From contig CM066041.1 in NCBI GenBank assembly GCA_033557465.1, forward strand, positions 154,417,532-154,481,531: a stretch of 64,000 nucleotides of DNA, given 5' to 3'. Both the position numbers and the translations under genes were made by a program. This DNA comes from Ichthyophis bannanicus (lineage: Eukaryota > Chordata > Amphibia > Gymnophiona > Ichthyophiidae). Below, one piece after another: positions 43,200 to 55,145 of the stretch; the stretch's first letter is position 1; each line of letters opens with the position of its first letter. Below the pieces are notes generated by a model. It saw only the letters and a list, made by a program, of their open reading frames with translations, searched no databases and was not told where the DNA came from.

Positions 43200-43510
43200 G
43201 GGGGGGAAGGTAATATAGTTTAGCAAAATGCAGAACTACCATATTAGGTATCTTAAGGACTTATCTTTTGGAGATATTGTCTTAATTTAGGAAAATTTAT
43301 TAGTCCACTTATGAATCCCATTTTCCAAGGCCTCAAACTTATTTTGTAGTAAGACATGACCTTTAACCAAAAATCCAGTAATCTCCTGTACCTTGGACAG
43401 TCCCAAGTCTTTTGTTCATATCTTCCACTTCTTTCCCACAAAACTGCTGTTTTTCAAAACGTCTTAAACTTGTGTAGATAACAGACCAATCTGCTTAGAA
43501 AATGAGGAAA
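43200..43510 (-). pseudogene. L1-type ORF2 C-terminal scrap
   Basis: The minus-strand text includes YEQKTWDCPRYRRLLDFW (about 43416-43363), similar to the post-RT segment of L1/Tx1 ORF2 (a C-P-R/K, then W pattern). It is short and of limited certainty. Confidence 0.45.
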
Positions 43511-43544
43511 TAACCTCCTATATGGTCTCTAAACTAATGACTTA

Positions 43545-43990
43545 AAGACCAATATTCAAAGTCCTCAGCCGGCAGGCCAATGGGAGGCTGGTTGGCTAAG
43601 GGGGCAGATTGTGATATTCACTGGTACTATCTGGATGCAGCTGAATATCCCCACAGACCACCCCACAACTATATGATTAGTGTCAGGGTGGTCCCATGGA
43701 TGGAGAGGGGGCAGTACCGGCACTAATGATAAGTGCTGACAGGATTAGTGTGATTTTCAGGGTCCTACGTCTGGACAAATTAGGCCACATGAAAAGCAGG
43801 CCTAAATTGCAATCCAAGCAAGCAGTGGATGAAAATAGCATTAATCAGGTAAGTGACGACACTTATCCGGTTAATGCTGCTGAGCCCCAATATTCAGCAG
43901 TGTCTCCTATCTGGATTCTGCCACTGAATATACTGCTGATGTTTAAGCACCATGGCTGACCTCCATGGCATTTGAATAGCAGGACTTTTG
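43545..43990. mobile_element. MITE with AATATTCAAA-type ends, copy 1
   Basis: The left end agaccaatattcaaagtcct and the right end cttttgaaaattggacccttt are imperfect inverted repeats. The interior contains gaatatccccacagaccacc, shared with 45140-45625. There is no transposase. Confidence 0.65.
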
Positions 43991-45139
43991 AAAATTGGAC
44001 CCTTTAGGTTTAGCATCCAGCATCTGTGAAATCATAGGTCTGGAAGAAGAAGAAATTACGTGATTAACCAAGGTCTTAACCAGGTTTTTTTTCCATGACA
44101 GAAGTCTTCGGTGTGATGTTCCTTTTCAGGTAGTAGTGCCTTTCAGCCTTTCTAGGTACTGTGTTGGCACTCTTCAGGTATTTTAGGACCTTGTAGGCAA
44201 TCTAGGTGCTGTGTTGGGTCTTCTACCTTACATATTGGGTTGCAGCTCCAAAACAACATGACTCCAAGAAAAACTGAATTTAACACAATGGAAGGAAATT
44301 ACTAGCATACCACCATCAACAAGCCTTGAACTCTCTCTTCAAAGGTCTTTTCAAATTTCTATTACTGTACTTCTTGGTTTTGCTCCACTCTTAGAATATT
44401 AGTTTTCCTGGTACTTTAAGAATGCCTTAGGAAGAAATATATGACTTTTCTAAATGACTTAAGTCCACACTCCTTAAGGTGTTCCTATTTAGTGGAAGGG
44501 TCTTCCAGCTTATGTTTCTGTTGTATTGGCTCAATTCAGGTGTTTTAGATCCTGCTAGACTATGTTGCTACTGCATTGGTCCTCCTCCAGTGTTCTGGGA
44601 TCTCACAACCCATACTGATGCCCCTTTCACACATTCCATTGCCTTTGGAGCCTTCATCAAAGAACTTCCTTTGTTCTTTATTTAAATGGCACCATATATC
44701 ATTCCAAGCAGTCAATGAAGCCTTTCCCCAGCCTGAGGGAGATCATCTTCTGTACTTCAGCTTCCTATGCTGGGACAAAAGTCCTCGTTGCCAACAATAT
44801 GACATGGGGGCACATAGCTAAACTGACTTTACTCCATTCATGCTGCCTGGGCTCATCTGACCTATCTTGCTGCTATGTTGGCCCTGCTTTGGTGTTTTGG
44901 GCAGTAGCAGCCAGTACTGCTGCTATTTCCACCAATTCGTACTGCTTTGCGGTCCTGAACATAGCGCATCCTCTGCTTTCTGTCTAAATGCCTTAGGATC
45001 TCATGCCAAGCAGCCTGAGAAGATATTCACAAAAGCCACGAGTGCTAAGCACACAACTTGACAGACCACTCCTGCTACCTGGGCTCTTCCAGCCTGTGTT
45101 GCTGCTGCTCTTCTCAATGTGACTAAAAAGGCAAAAGAT
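43991..45139 (+). repeat. Degenerate repeat with GTTGG...TTCAGGTGTTTT core
   Basis: Related phrases recur at about 44160, 44211, 44520, 44565 and 44870 (for example tgtgttggcactcttcaggt and tgttgtattggctcaattca). Spacing is irregular. No coding could be supported; this is probably an ancient decayed repeat. Confidence 0.45.
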
Positions 45140-45625
45140 ACACACATTGAGGTCAATATTCAAAAGGGTTTAGCTGGTTAGCAGGACCTGTTAAACAGGT
45201 AAGCCCTGTTCAGCCTGATATTGAGCGACACTAACCGGATATTGCCATTGAATATCCTCACAGACCACCCTGAAAACGTCCAGTTAGTTCCAGGGCGATC
45301 CATGGGCTGAGCTGGGGCAGTCCTGGTGACTAAACAGTTAGTGGTGATATTCAATCACTAACTAGATAGGCAAATCACAGAAAAATTAGGACAGGTCAAT
45401 AGTTGTTCTATTTGCTATTTGGTTGGTGGCTAAATATCAACGCTAAATGGATAACAAAAACTGTGAGCAGAAAACAGGATATTCAACGACAAACACTGGA
45501 TAGGCTCCAGCGCTAAATATCTGGTTTCATTTCTGCCCCCGATGGTCAGGTACTTTAGCAACATTGACTGCCATTGGCTGAATATTGGGTCTGTTGTGTT
45601 TGGGGAGGTCAATTTTCAGACATCT
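45140..45625. mobile_element. MITE with AATATTCAAA-type ends, copy 2
   Basis: The left end gaggtcaatattcaaaaggg and the right end ggaggtcaattttcagacat are inverted ends as in copy 1. The interior shares gaatatcctcacagaccacc (about 45251-45270). Confidence 0.65.
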
Positions 45626-46311
45626 GATTAGTAAGGATAAAATGCTTCTGATCCTTGCAAATTGCATTTAGAATTGCCCACTTAATGTATTATTTTGCAG
45701 TGAATACATGTACAAATTGTCCTGCCAATAAAGTGTCTTGAATCTGAATTAGAGAGTCCCTCAGTGATCTGGGCTCCAAGCCCAGTTTCCTTTTATAAGA
45801 CAGAGAAGCAGACACACTCACTGTTCTGGGTATCTGAACTTTGTATAGAAGGCAAATTAAGTAAAGTTGCTTTACTGTAATGGGTTCTCCAGGGGGCATG
45901 GGTGATGTCATCTGAAGGAACCCAAGGATGGAGCAATGTAAACAAAGCGTAGGGATTTTTAGAGAGCCCTATCATGCATGGATGGCTACTTCAATACTGT
46001 CTTATAACTATTACAGGAGAAGCCAACTCCTTGGGGAAGGCATAAGGGTTTTGTGAATACTGGTTTCCTACAGTCCTTGGAGAACACTTTTTTATCCATG
46101 GATAAGCAAGATAACAGGCCTCACTAGCTATCTTTAAATACAAAAGTAGAAAAATAGAAAAAAACTCATTGCAATGGGCAAAAGCAAATGGGTTTATATG
46201 GCATTTGTGAGTTTATGAAACTCAAAGATATCCACATAAACTCGATTTTTGAAAGATCACAAGTTATCTATATATAGTTGCCAAGAATTGTTATAAATAC
46301 ATGGGTATTTG
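45626..46311. other. Mostly unrecognised; decayed MITE likely
   Basis: The stretch 45890-46135 ends cagtccttggagaacactttt ... aagcaagataacaggcctcac, resembling the ends of the element at 350-630. No coding could be supported. Confidence 0.35.
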
Positions 46312-46515
46312 AGTGTGTGGCCAAATCACTAGTTTGGGAACCAAGAGACCAGGGTTCGATTCCCATCAGCACTTCTTGTGGCCTTGGGTAAGTCACTTAA
46401 CCCTCCATTGCCTCTGAAAAATCCAAGTTATTAATGTCCCTATTTAATGTACAATACCAAAGTTTAAGTTACAATGTAAATCACTTTGACTGAAACGATA
46501 AAGCGGTATAAAAAA
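46312..46515 (+). mobile_element. tRNA-derived SINE
   Basis: The B box ggttcgattcc (46353-46363) is followed by cttgtggccttgggtaagtc, as in the SINE at 660. The tail tttaatgtacaataccaaag and the aaagcggtataaaaa end match the tail at 51777-51885. Confidence 0.78.
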
Positions 46516-46534
46516 AAACCTGTTAAATTTATTT

Positions 46535-47162
46535 TATTTATTTATTTACTTCTCTTATATACCGCGCTATTAAAATCAGTGCGGTTTACAATTGAACAAA
46601 AAACATACTGCAATGTCACACGACAATTGAGTTTTTACATTGAACATGGATGAGATAACCTGGAGGTAACAGGGGTAACTAATTACAGAGTAATTATTCA
46701 TGGAGTATGGTGAGAAATTATACATATAGTATGGTGAGAAATTATACATATAGTATAGCTTGGTTTCAACATATTTATAAGAGGTTTAATCAATAAGATG
46801 TGTGATCAGTACCAATAAAAAATAAGAGAGGGGATATGGTGGTAGAGTTAGTCATTTTCTTTATGGTGTTGGATTTTGGGTGGGGTGGAGTAGGGTGTAG
46901 GATATGAGGATGGGTGGTTGTTTCTGGGATTGGATTCTGGGTAATGGATGAGGAAAAGGTGTTGTTTGAGGGCTTTTCTAAATGACAATAGGTCTGGGGT
47001 GGAACGGAGCGCAGTGGAGAGGGCATTCCAGGTCATGGGTGCAAATAGAGAGAAGGCTCTATTGGCAGTAGCCTTTTTGCACTTAGAATGTTGGGGATCT
47101 CTAGAGTGTTTGCTTGATTAGATCTCCTGATCCTGTTGAACGGCCATCTTTGAATGAGTTTG
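46535..47162 (-). mobile_element. CR1/L2-group LINE, minus, 3' part
   Basis: It starts with the complement of the aaat tail and of the accgcgctgatrccgaatag 3' word (taccgcgctattaaaatcag, 46560-46579). The minus strand gives a WNALSTALRSTPDL-type C-terminus (about 47028) with frame changes. It is split at 47170 by hAT-like copy B and continues at 50557. Confidence 0.85.
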
Positions 47163-47170
47163 CTGATGGG
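47163..47170 (+). repeat. 8-bp target duplication, copy B left
   Basis: The word ctgatggg is repeated exactly at 50549-50556. Confidence 0.9.
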
Positions 47171-47267
47171 CAGGGCCGGCCCGTCCATTGAGCGAGAATG
47201 TTTTTTGCACAGGGCCCCGCGTTTCAGGGGGCCCCGCGCAAAAAACATTCTTTTGTAAAAGTAAAAT

Positions 47268-47686
47268 AAAAAAAAAATGAAAGAACCTGTCTCCTGCCGA
47301 TGTCGGGGCTGCCGCGGCAGAATCGAGCGTGCCGCGGGGCCCCCCTGTACCCGGCACAGCCTCTTCTCCCCGTAGCAGCTCTCACTGTGGAGCTGCAGTC
47401 AACGCGCCGGCTTGCAGAGCGCGAGGGAAGAGTTTCCCTTTCGCGACTCTGTTAAGCCCGCGGGGGCTGATGGGAACTTCCCATCAGCCCCCGCGGGCTT
47501 AACAGAGCAGCGAGGGAAAAACTCTTCCCTCGCGCTCTGCAAGCCGGCGCGTTGACTGCAGCTCAGAAGAGAGAGCTGCTACGGGGAGAAGAGGCTGTGC
47601 CGGGTACAGGGGGGCCCCGCGGCACGCTCGATTCTGCCGCGGCGGCCCCGACATCGGCAGGAGACAGGTTCTTTCATTTTTTTTAA
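47268..47686. repeat. Long internal palindrome of copy B
   Basis: Two arms of about 205 bp are inverted around gggaacttccc (47472-47482). A small asymmetry exists: about 13 bases (tcactgtggagct region, near 47382) are present on the left and partly altered on the right. The sequence differs from copy A's palindrome in detail, although the centre (ggctgatggg) and outer design are the same. Confidence 0.9.
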
Positions 47687-47692
47687 CTTTCC

Positions 47693-49470
47693 CTGGGCTG
47701 GGCTGGGCTGGGCTGGGCTGGGCTGGGGGGGGGGGGGGTTAGGGGTGGTGCGGTGCGGTGCTGTGCTGGGCTGGGGGGGGGGGTTAGGAGTGGTGCGGTG
47801 CTGTGCTGGGCGGGGGGGGGGGGTTAGGAGTGGTGCTGGGATGGGCTGAGCTGGGGGGGTTAAGAATGGTGCTGGGCTGGGGGGGGGTTAAGATTTGTGC
47901 TGGGCTGGGCTGGGTGGGGGGGGTTAGGAGTGGTGCTGGGCTGGGTGGGGGGGGGTTAAGAGTGGTGCTGGGCTGGGTGGGGGGGGTTAGGAGTGGTGCT
48001 GTGCTGGGCTGGGTGGGGGGGTTAGGAGTGGTGCTGGGCTGGGCTGGGGGGGGTTAAGAGTGGTGCTGGGCTGGGCTAGGAGTGGTGCTGTGCTGGGCGG
48101 GTTAAGAGTGGTGCTGGGCTGGGGGGGGTGTTAGGAGTCGTGCTGGGCTGGGGTGGGTTAGGAGTTGTGATGGGCTGGGCTGGGGGGGGGTTGGGAGGTT
48201 TTTTGGGCAGGGGTGGGCTGGGGGGGGGTAGGAGTTGTGATGGGCAGGGCTGGGCTGGGGGGGGTTAGGAGTTTTGATGGGCTGGGCTGGGGGGGTGTTA
48301 GGAGTCGTGATGGGCTGGGCTGGCTGGGGGGGGTTAGGAGTGGTGATGGCCACTGGGCTGGCTGGGGGGGGATAGGAGTGGTGATGGGCACTGGGCTGGC
48401 GGGGGGGGGGTAGGCGTGGTGCTGGGCACTGGGCTGGCTGGGGGGGGTTAGGAGTGGTGATGGGCACTGGGCTGGCTGGGGGGGGTTAGTAGTGGTGATG
48501 GGCACTTGGCTGGCTGGGGGGGTTAGGAGTGGTGATGGACACTGGGCTGGCTGGGGGGGTTAGGAGTGGTGCTGGGTGCTGGGCTGGGGGGGTTAGGAGT
48601 GGTGATGGGCGCTGGGGAGGGGTTAGGAGTGGTGATGGGCACTGGCGGGGCTTAAACTAAAAATTGGGTGATGGGGGATTAGGACTGGAAATGGGCTGGT
48701 GGGATTAGGACTGAAGTGGGTTGATGGGGGGTTAAGACTGGTAATGGGCTATGGGAGGGCTTAAACTAAAAATTGAGTGATGGGGGATTAGGACTGGGAG
48801 GGGGCTGTTGGGGAGGTTCGGACTGGTAATGGGCTATGGGGGGCTTAAACTGAAAATTGGGTGATGGGGGATTAGGACTGGAAATGGGCTAGTGGGATTG
48901 GGACTGGGCTATGGGGGGGCTAGGACTGGTAATGGGCTGAGTGGAAGGGGGCTTGAACTGCAAATAGCTGTTGGGGATGGGGCTTGGAATGGAAATGGGC
49001 TGAGGGGAAGTGGGGGGCTTGAACTGCAAATAGCTGATGGGGAGGGGGACTTGGAATGGAAATGGGCTGAGTCGAAGGGGGCTTGAACTGCAAATAGCTG
49101 ATGGGAAGGGGGGCTTGGAATGGGCTCTTAGGGGAGGGAGCTAGGACAGGAACTGGGCTGATGGATGGGCTAGGATAGAACTGAGAATTGGGTGTTGGGG
49201 GGAGCTAAGATTGGAAATGGGCTGTGGTGGGGGCTTGGATTGAAATGGACTCATGGAGGGGCTAGAACTGGAAGTAGGCTCATGGGGGGCTTGGTTTAGA
49301 GATGGGCTGAGTGGAGGGGAGCTAGGATTTGACATGGGCTGATGGTGGGGCTAGGAAAGGACTAGAAATGGGCTGATGGGAGGCTGGTATTGGAAATGAG
49401 CTGATGAAGGGACTCGGATAGGACTGGAAATGGATGGGGGAGCTAGGACTGGAAATGGACTGATGAGGGG
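47693..49470 (+). repeat. G-rich minisatellite blocks in copy B
   Basis: Block 1 (to about 48650) has units of roughly 25-50 bp built from gctgggctgg, a G-run and ttaggagtggtg. Block 2 has units with gattaggactggaaatgggc and gaactgcaaatagctgatgg. All open frames here are repeat artefacts. Confidence 0.9.
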
Positions 49471-50200
49471 CCAGGACTGGAAATGGGCTGATGTGGGGAC
49501 TAGAAGGGAGCGGATACTGGGTGGGGCTGGAACTAAAAGGGAGCTGATGTTGGGGGAGATTAGAAGGGGATGGGGCTGGGAGAATGAAATGGAGAGAGGA
49601 AAAATATTTTGTGTGGGAGGGAAGAAAAATGTACAATTGGCCGGGTATTGGGAGACTAAGTGGGGATTGAGGATGGAGGGGTAAAATTTGAGTGGATGAA
49701 ATAGGAATGAGGAAAGAGCAAAAGGAGAAAGATTATTATGTTAAAGCAGATGTAGAGAGAGAATGGAAAAAAACTAGAAGAGAAGAAAGGACAAATGGAC
49801 AGCAGACGATGGAGAGATAGTAGAAGACACATACCAGAAGAAAGTGGCTGGAACAATTGCAACTGAAAAAAAAAATGCACAAAAGGTACAAAGATATCTC
49901 TTTATTTTGAATTTATTAACTGGAATATGTCAGCTCTGGGAAATGTGCATCATTAATGTCTGTGCTTTGTTTAGTACAAGAGGAAATTAATTTATGGTTT
50001 TATTTCTACATTGTTGTTGTACATTCCAAGTTTGATTTTTAGGGTTCCCAGTTTAATTATTGTCTTCCTGTTTTTAAATTGTGATTCCTTGTTTGGTGAT
50101 AGTCTATGTTCTGCATGTGTAACTGAGCTGAGGTATTCTGTTTATGTAATTCCTATTTGACATTGTCACTTGTTCTCTTTCCCCAGTAGGTCATGTATTG
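49471..50200. other. Non-coding interior of copy B
   Basis: The purine-rich part (49500-49870) and then the AT-rich part show no transposase motif. The segment from about 50165 (cagtaggtcatgtattgtta) is shared with copies A and C. Confidence 0.6.
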
Positions 50201-50548
50201 TTATTCTCTGAAATGTATTGGTTTAATATTTGCAGTGTTGTCTTTTAATAGGTAGGGTTTGGCGCTTTGTGAATCCTGGTAGTGCTGTTAGGATACGGCG
50301 GTTTGCTATGGGTTCTAAATGGGCAGTGTTTGTAGTAGTTCCTAATGTGCCTGGCGGTTGGCACTGGATTATAGTAATGTAGAAATCTTTGTCTTTTTTT
50401 ATCCATACACTCATGAAGAGGCATGTTTACTAAAAGTTAGTGTATGGTAACATTATGCAAATATTTATGCAAATGAGGCCACTTATGCAAATGAGGCCCC
50501 GCACCGAGTCTCCGCACATGGCCCCGCACCCCCCTTGGGCCGCCCCTG

Positions 50549-50556
50549 CTGATGGG
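50549..50556 (+). repeat. 8-bp target duplication, copy B right
   Basis: The exact word ctgatggg matches 47163-47170. Confidence 0.9.
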
Positions 50557-51545
50557 TGAGGTGATCTGGTTCCTTAGGGCTTTGAATGTTAGTACTAGGG
50601 ACTTATACTAGATTCTAGCCTGAAGTGGAAGCCAGTGGAGATCCATCATGACTGGGGTTATATGTTTAGCTCTTGATGTACCTGCAAGTACCCTTGCTGC
50701 AGCATTCATTGCAAGGCGAAGAGGTCCTAGTGTTGACTGAGGGAGGCCATGAAGGATAATATTTGCAAAGTCTAGATGTGGGAGCACCAAGGCTTGGAAG
50801 ATAGTTCGGTAGTCATTAAAGTCCAATAGGGGGCGCAGGTGACGTAGTATCCGGACCTTATGGTAAATTGCTTTCGTGATGTTCTTCACATGTGTAAACA
50901 TGTCGAGTCGTTGGTCAAGCGTGATGCCGAGATAGCGGATAGTTGATTTTGCTATCAACTCAATATTGTTTACTTTTAATGTGGGGGGTGGGGAGAACAT
51001 CTGATTCTTGGTGAGGAATAAGACATCTGTTTTACTATGGTTGATCCTTAAATTTTGTGTTGTAAGCCATTGTGATACAGCTTCGAAGCAGCTTGATATA
51101 GGTGAAAAGTCAGGATGATCAATCAGGAATGGTGAGTAGATTGGGACGTCGTCTGCGTAGACTAGGCACTGGATGTTGAAGGAGCGGATTAGGGTACAAA
51201 TTGGTTGCATATATATGTTGAACATTAATACAGATAGGGATGAACCCTGAGGTACACCTTGATTGAGAGGGAATGGGTCAGAAGTCATGGGACCTGTTCT
51301 GACTTGTTGCCATCTGTTAGATAGGTAGGACTTGCACCATGCTATAGCTGAGCCTTGTATTCCTTTCTCCACAAGACGGAGTATCAGAGTTTCATGGTTG
51401 ACTGAATCAAAGGCTGCAGCAATATCCATGAAAATGAGGACAAATCCCTGGCGGATGTTATCAAGTCCTGTAACTAGATCATTGAAGAGAGTTGTGAGGA
51501 TGGTGTCGACACCATGAGCTTCTCTGAATAAATAAATAAATAAAT
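50557..51545 (-). pseudogene. LINE reverse transcriptase, minus (split element)
   Basis: This is the RT of the LINE interrupted at 47162. Minus-strand motifs are MDIAAAFDSVNHE (about 51429-51391), GVPQGSSLSVLMFNIYMQP (about 51264-51208) and YADDVPIYSP (about 51161-51132). SKTDVLFLTKNQM (about 51039) and the RT C-terminus with MNAAARVLAGTSRAKH (about 50715-50668) and MDLHWLPLQARI (about 50643-50608) follow. From 51429 to 50608 the frame is open for 273 codons. Upstream coding is truncated near 51530, ending at an aaat-type repeat (51528-51547). Confidence 0.87.
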
Positions 51546-51776
51546 AAAACCAAAGATATTATAATGCCTTTGTATTGCTCTATGGTGCAACCGCACCTTG
51601 AATATTGCATGCAATTCTGGTCACCATATCTTAAAAAGGATATAGCAGAATTGGAAAAGGTACAGAGAAGAGCACCAAAAAGGTAAAGGGGATGGAAGGA
51701 TATCCCTATGAGGAAAGGCCTAAAAGGTAGGGCTTTTCAACTTGGAAAAGAGATGACTGAGGGGAGATGTGATACA
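51546..51776 (+). mobile_element. CR1 fragment, plus
   Basis: It encodes a KDIIMPLYCSMVQPHLEYCM-like segment (about 51552-51610) and FWSPYLKKDIAELEKVQRR, matching the copy near 63.6 kb. It is truncated on both sides. Confidence 0.8.
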
Positions 51777-51885
51777 TGTCCCTGTTTAATGTACATTACC
51801 AAGTTTAAGGCACAACGTAGACTGCTTTGACAAATAAAGTGGGATTAAAAAACAAACAAACCCTGTTAAAATAAATAAATAAATA
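51777..51885 (+). mobile_element. SINE 3' tail fragment
   Basis: The tail tgtttaatgtacattaccaa, the ending aaagtgggattaaaaaac and an aaat microsatellite match the 3' part of the SINE at 46.3 kb. Confidence 0.65.
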
Positions 51886-52770
51886 TAAATCGTAGTTCAG
51901 TGCTGCAGAGCCATCCAGATAATGTTATGGCCGTTTAGACTTAAAACTGCTATTTAAGCCTTTGGAGGAGTGGGCTTTTCAGACTTCACATCAAACTTTC
52001 CTTCTCATCATTTCTCTACAGTTTCAGAATTTATTCAGTTTGCAGCACTTCTTGCTCACACTGTAGTGGTCTTACATTCATCAACAGCTGATGAGACGGG
52101 TACAGCTCAGAAGGCAGCAGAGGAGGAAGGGTCTACAGGCCCAGAATTAATTATTTTCACTTATCTGGAGAGCAAGCCTTCCCTAGACATAGATTTATAC
52201 TCAAATCAGTTTATTAAGCAAAATACAAACAGGCCAGCACATAGTTGCTCCTTCTATATACTAACCTGAAACTGAGCAATACAATTCTTTAAATTTTTTT
52301 CCTATTTATACACACCCAAAATCTTCCCTCCCCCCCCAACATGACATACAAGCAAGGCCATACGAAGGGCTGTGCGAGTGGTGCGGCTGCACAGGGCACA
52401 TGCACAGAAAGGGCGCCGATATCATCATTGGGCTTCCAGGAAGCTCAAAAAAGTGCAGTACTACACGTGTCTGGAGCAGAGGGGTGCACCAGATTCGTTA
52501 GTCCCACAGGATGCATTTCTAGCTTGGTACGGTCCTGCATACAAGTACATCCAACAACAACATCAGAAGAACCATCCTATATTCCCCATCTACTCAAGCA
52601 GTCCCCCTTCCACCCAAGCCCCCTTACTGTCATGCTTCATCCTCCCCACCCCCAAATCTCCATCACAACCGTTTCCATTGAGCAACATACATCCCATCTA
52701 CACATACGCATCGCACTTTCCACGACCCAATAGATCAGGGTGTGCTGCACCTATAGGAAATAAAGCACCG
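51886..52770. other. No recognised gene
   Basis: No motif or repeat family could be supported. Confidence 0.4.
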
Positions 52771-53190
52771 AGGGCCCGATATTGAAAGGTATTTACACAG
52801 TTTGTAGACCTGAAAACCATGTAAATGCCACTAAGTGAGATGTTCAGTTAGTGCTGCTGCATATCTGCAGGTGCTGCTGTTTGGCACCCTGATGCTAACT
52901 AGTTAGCGTCGGGGCGTTCTGGGGCCGGCACCTGGAGATAATGAGTCAGCAGTGATATTCAGTTCCTGCCCAGTTATCCTTCTGCAGTGAACATTAGTCA
53001 CATTAAAGGCTGTCCTAACTTTTGCAGCTGAAGCTAAATGGGCAGCGGCTGAATAGCACTGCTGCCTCGTTAGTGTCCTGCTTCACCGGCCAACCCATGG
53101 CCCCAGCAGTGAATATCCCGGCTTAGCATTCAGCGACAACAACGAGTTGCTATAATCATGCTAGATGCCACTGTTTAATATCGGGCCCCA
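52771..53190. mobile_element. MITE with AATATTCAAA-type ends, copy 3
   Basis: The best ends of the family: gggcccgatatt (52772-52783) and its exact complement aatatcgggccc (53177-53188). The interior has short inverted segments but no coding. No convincing target duplication is seen. Confidence 0.75.
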
Positions 53191-53199
53191 AGTTCCTAG

Positions 53200-54545
53200 C
53201 TTTTGAGATAAAGACTGATTATAATTTGCCCAAACTATCATAAATTTGGCTTAGCTCACCAAGGAGCCCTGGTCCTCTAATCTTTCCATTAACATGAAGT
53301 CATGAAGGACATTTCTCCAGCCCCATAAAGAAGGGGAATCCAGACCAACCCAGCTTCCAAGGATTCCTTTCTTATGGCCAAAAAAGCCTTTCTCACAAAT
53401 TTCTTGTGACCTGACCTTTATCCTCGTGTTCATCAGCAGTACTTCACTCGAACCACCCACATCCTGAGCCAAAAGCCATGCCAACTAAGCTAATATCCTC
53501 TCCTAGTAGTGCTGTATTTTTGGACATCCCCACAGCATATGTCCCAAGGTTCTCCTTCCTCATCCCATATTTCTGATATGTCCCCACATGGGCATGCCTA
53601 GCTTGAAGCAGGAGACATTGATGCCCATAGCAAGGTCTTGCAATGAATCTCCCTAAGCTGAACATTAAAAATCATATGTGAGACGGCTTGTGCTACCCAC
53701 TATGCTTACCCCTCTCTACCCACCTCTAATTCCTCATTCCGCTTCCTTGCCAATTCTTTATATCGGTGTCCAACTTCCAGCCCTCTATGCAAGATAGCAA
53801 CTGACACCTTCTTTGAGTCTTTTGGGGCAAATACTTTCCGCAGTCTCACAGGCAATTGACTAGAAAAAGACTCTTGCCTAAGTGAGAGAATATAATGGTG
53901 AAGCTGTAGATAAACAAGGAGGTCTTGCCATTCCAGATAAATCTCCTCATACTCCTGCAATAGCTGCAGCAATTCCAACTCCCTCTTCCTTTCCAGACGC
54001 TTTAAAGACAGATGACTGCATTTCCAAGGGAAACTGCAGATTACCCCTCAGTGGGAGAAACTTGCTCTCCAAAATCCTGCACCATCAAACTACTACAAGC
54101 AGACTTGACCACATTTTTCTAGAAAGCTCTCCCACGGTGGCATGGGATACATAATGCAAACCAAGTAGCCTAATCAACTCTTCCTCTAACCCAAGAGGGC
54201 TAAAACCTCACATATCATATAGTGAATCTTTCATATGTTTAAGTAGACAACCCAATCCATAGTGTTCCAAATTGGGCAGGCCAAGACCCCCCATAGTTGG
54301 AGACCTTCCAAAGATGCATTGGGATGCATACCTTTTTACCTTGCCAGAGAAACCATCCCAAATTTCTATAAACATCTCCCAAATCTATTTAGTATTCTTA
54401 GTTGCAGGATTTGCAACAGATACAGCCATCTGGGAAAGAAATACCATCTTGGTCAAGGTTGTTCTGCCCAGAAGAGGCAATGGTAGTGGGTACCATAAAT
54501 CCATTTTCCTTTTATTCTTTTGCTACTTTGGGATCATACTAAGGT
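53200..54545 (-). pseudogene. L1-type ORF2 C-terminal region, minus
   Basis: Minus-strand text includes LLGRTTLTKMVFLSQMAV (about 54475-54422), FSGKVKRYASQCIFGRSPT (about 54355-54299) and GGLGLPNLEHYGLG (about 54292-54251). This is the conserved segment after the RT of L1/Tx1 ORF2 (compare 29020-29100 in the full-length L1). More degenerate text runs to about 53250. It has many stops. Confidence 0.65.
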
Positions 54546-54974
54546 CAGTCTAATTATGGAGTAGACATTAAACTGACAGAGCTGCTGCACATCTGCAGGC
54601 ACCATGACACAAATATATTTAAAAACTCCTCGTCATCTCAGGGGAAACTCCCCCGCCAGTGAGACCTAACTTCATTGTCCAAAAGCAGGGTTGGGGTGGA
54701 GGGGATGGGCTCCACAGTTCATTCCCCCTTATCATCATGTCTTGGACAGCGCCTTAGCCATTGTGGAGTGAATCCCCCATGTTGGGAGAAGGGGGTACAA
54801 GAGCCAGGAAGACCAAACACAATCAGCACACCAGTTCAGAGCAGCCTGCACATGGGGGCCATAGGGTCAAGCAACCCCCGTATGGGCTACCATGTAGAAC
54901 ACCCACCCCTATGGTCTAACAGCGACTCTGAAATACCATCAGAAATCCAATATTACATACCAAAATTGTAAATA
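54546..54974. other. No recognised gene
   Basis: No coding or repeat could be supported. Confidence 0.4.
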
Positions 54975-55145
54975 AGTTTGAAAGAGTTAAAACCTAATCT
55001 TATGTACTTATATGATTGTTTAATATACCCTCACGTGTCATATGTAAAAGTTAAATTTGTTTGAATGTAATATTGTTGTTCATATTGTAAACTGCCCTGA
55101 TTACATGACAGGGTGGTATAAAAAACTCACAATTAAATAAATAAA
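54975..55145 (+). mobile_element. L2-type LINE 3'-end fragment
   Basis: It carries the terminal form tattgtaaactgccctgatt ... gggtggtataaa with an aaat tail (55131-55144), like the end of the L2-type LINE at 40.95-41.0 kb. Confidence 0.7.

Larger units (their letters stand above)
47171..50548 (+). mobile_element. hAT-like non-autonomous element, copy B
   Basis: This 3,378-bp element has ends CAGGGCCGGCCC and GGGCCGCCCCTG and an exact 8-bp duplication. In order it contains a terminal hairpin (about 47196-47252), a palindrome (47268-47686), two G-rich minisatellite blocks (47693-48650 and 48651-49470), an A-rich section, an AT-rich section (about 49890-50190) and the right part shared with copies A and C. 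No transposase motif was found in any frame. Confidence 0.9.

Noticed and set aside
47803..48505. Open frames of Gly/Val/Leu or Pro/Thr/Ser repeats
   Set aside because: They arise from the G-rich minisatellite in hAT-like copy B and have no domain.
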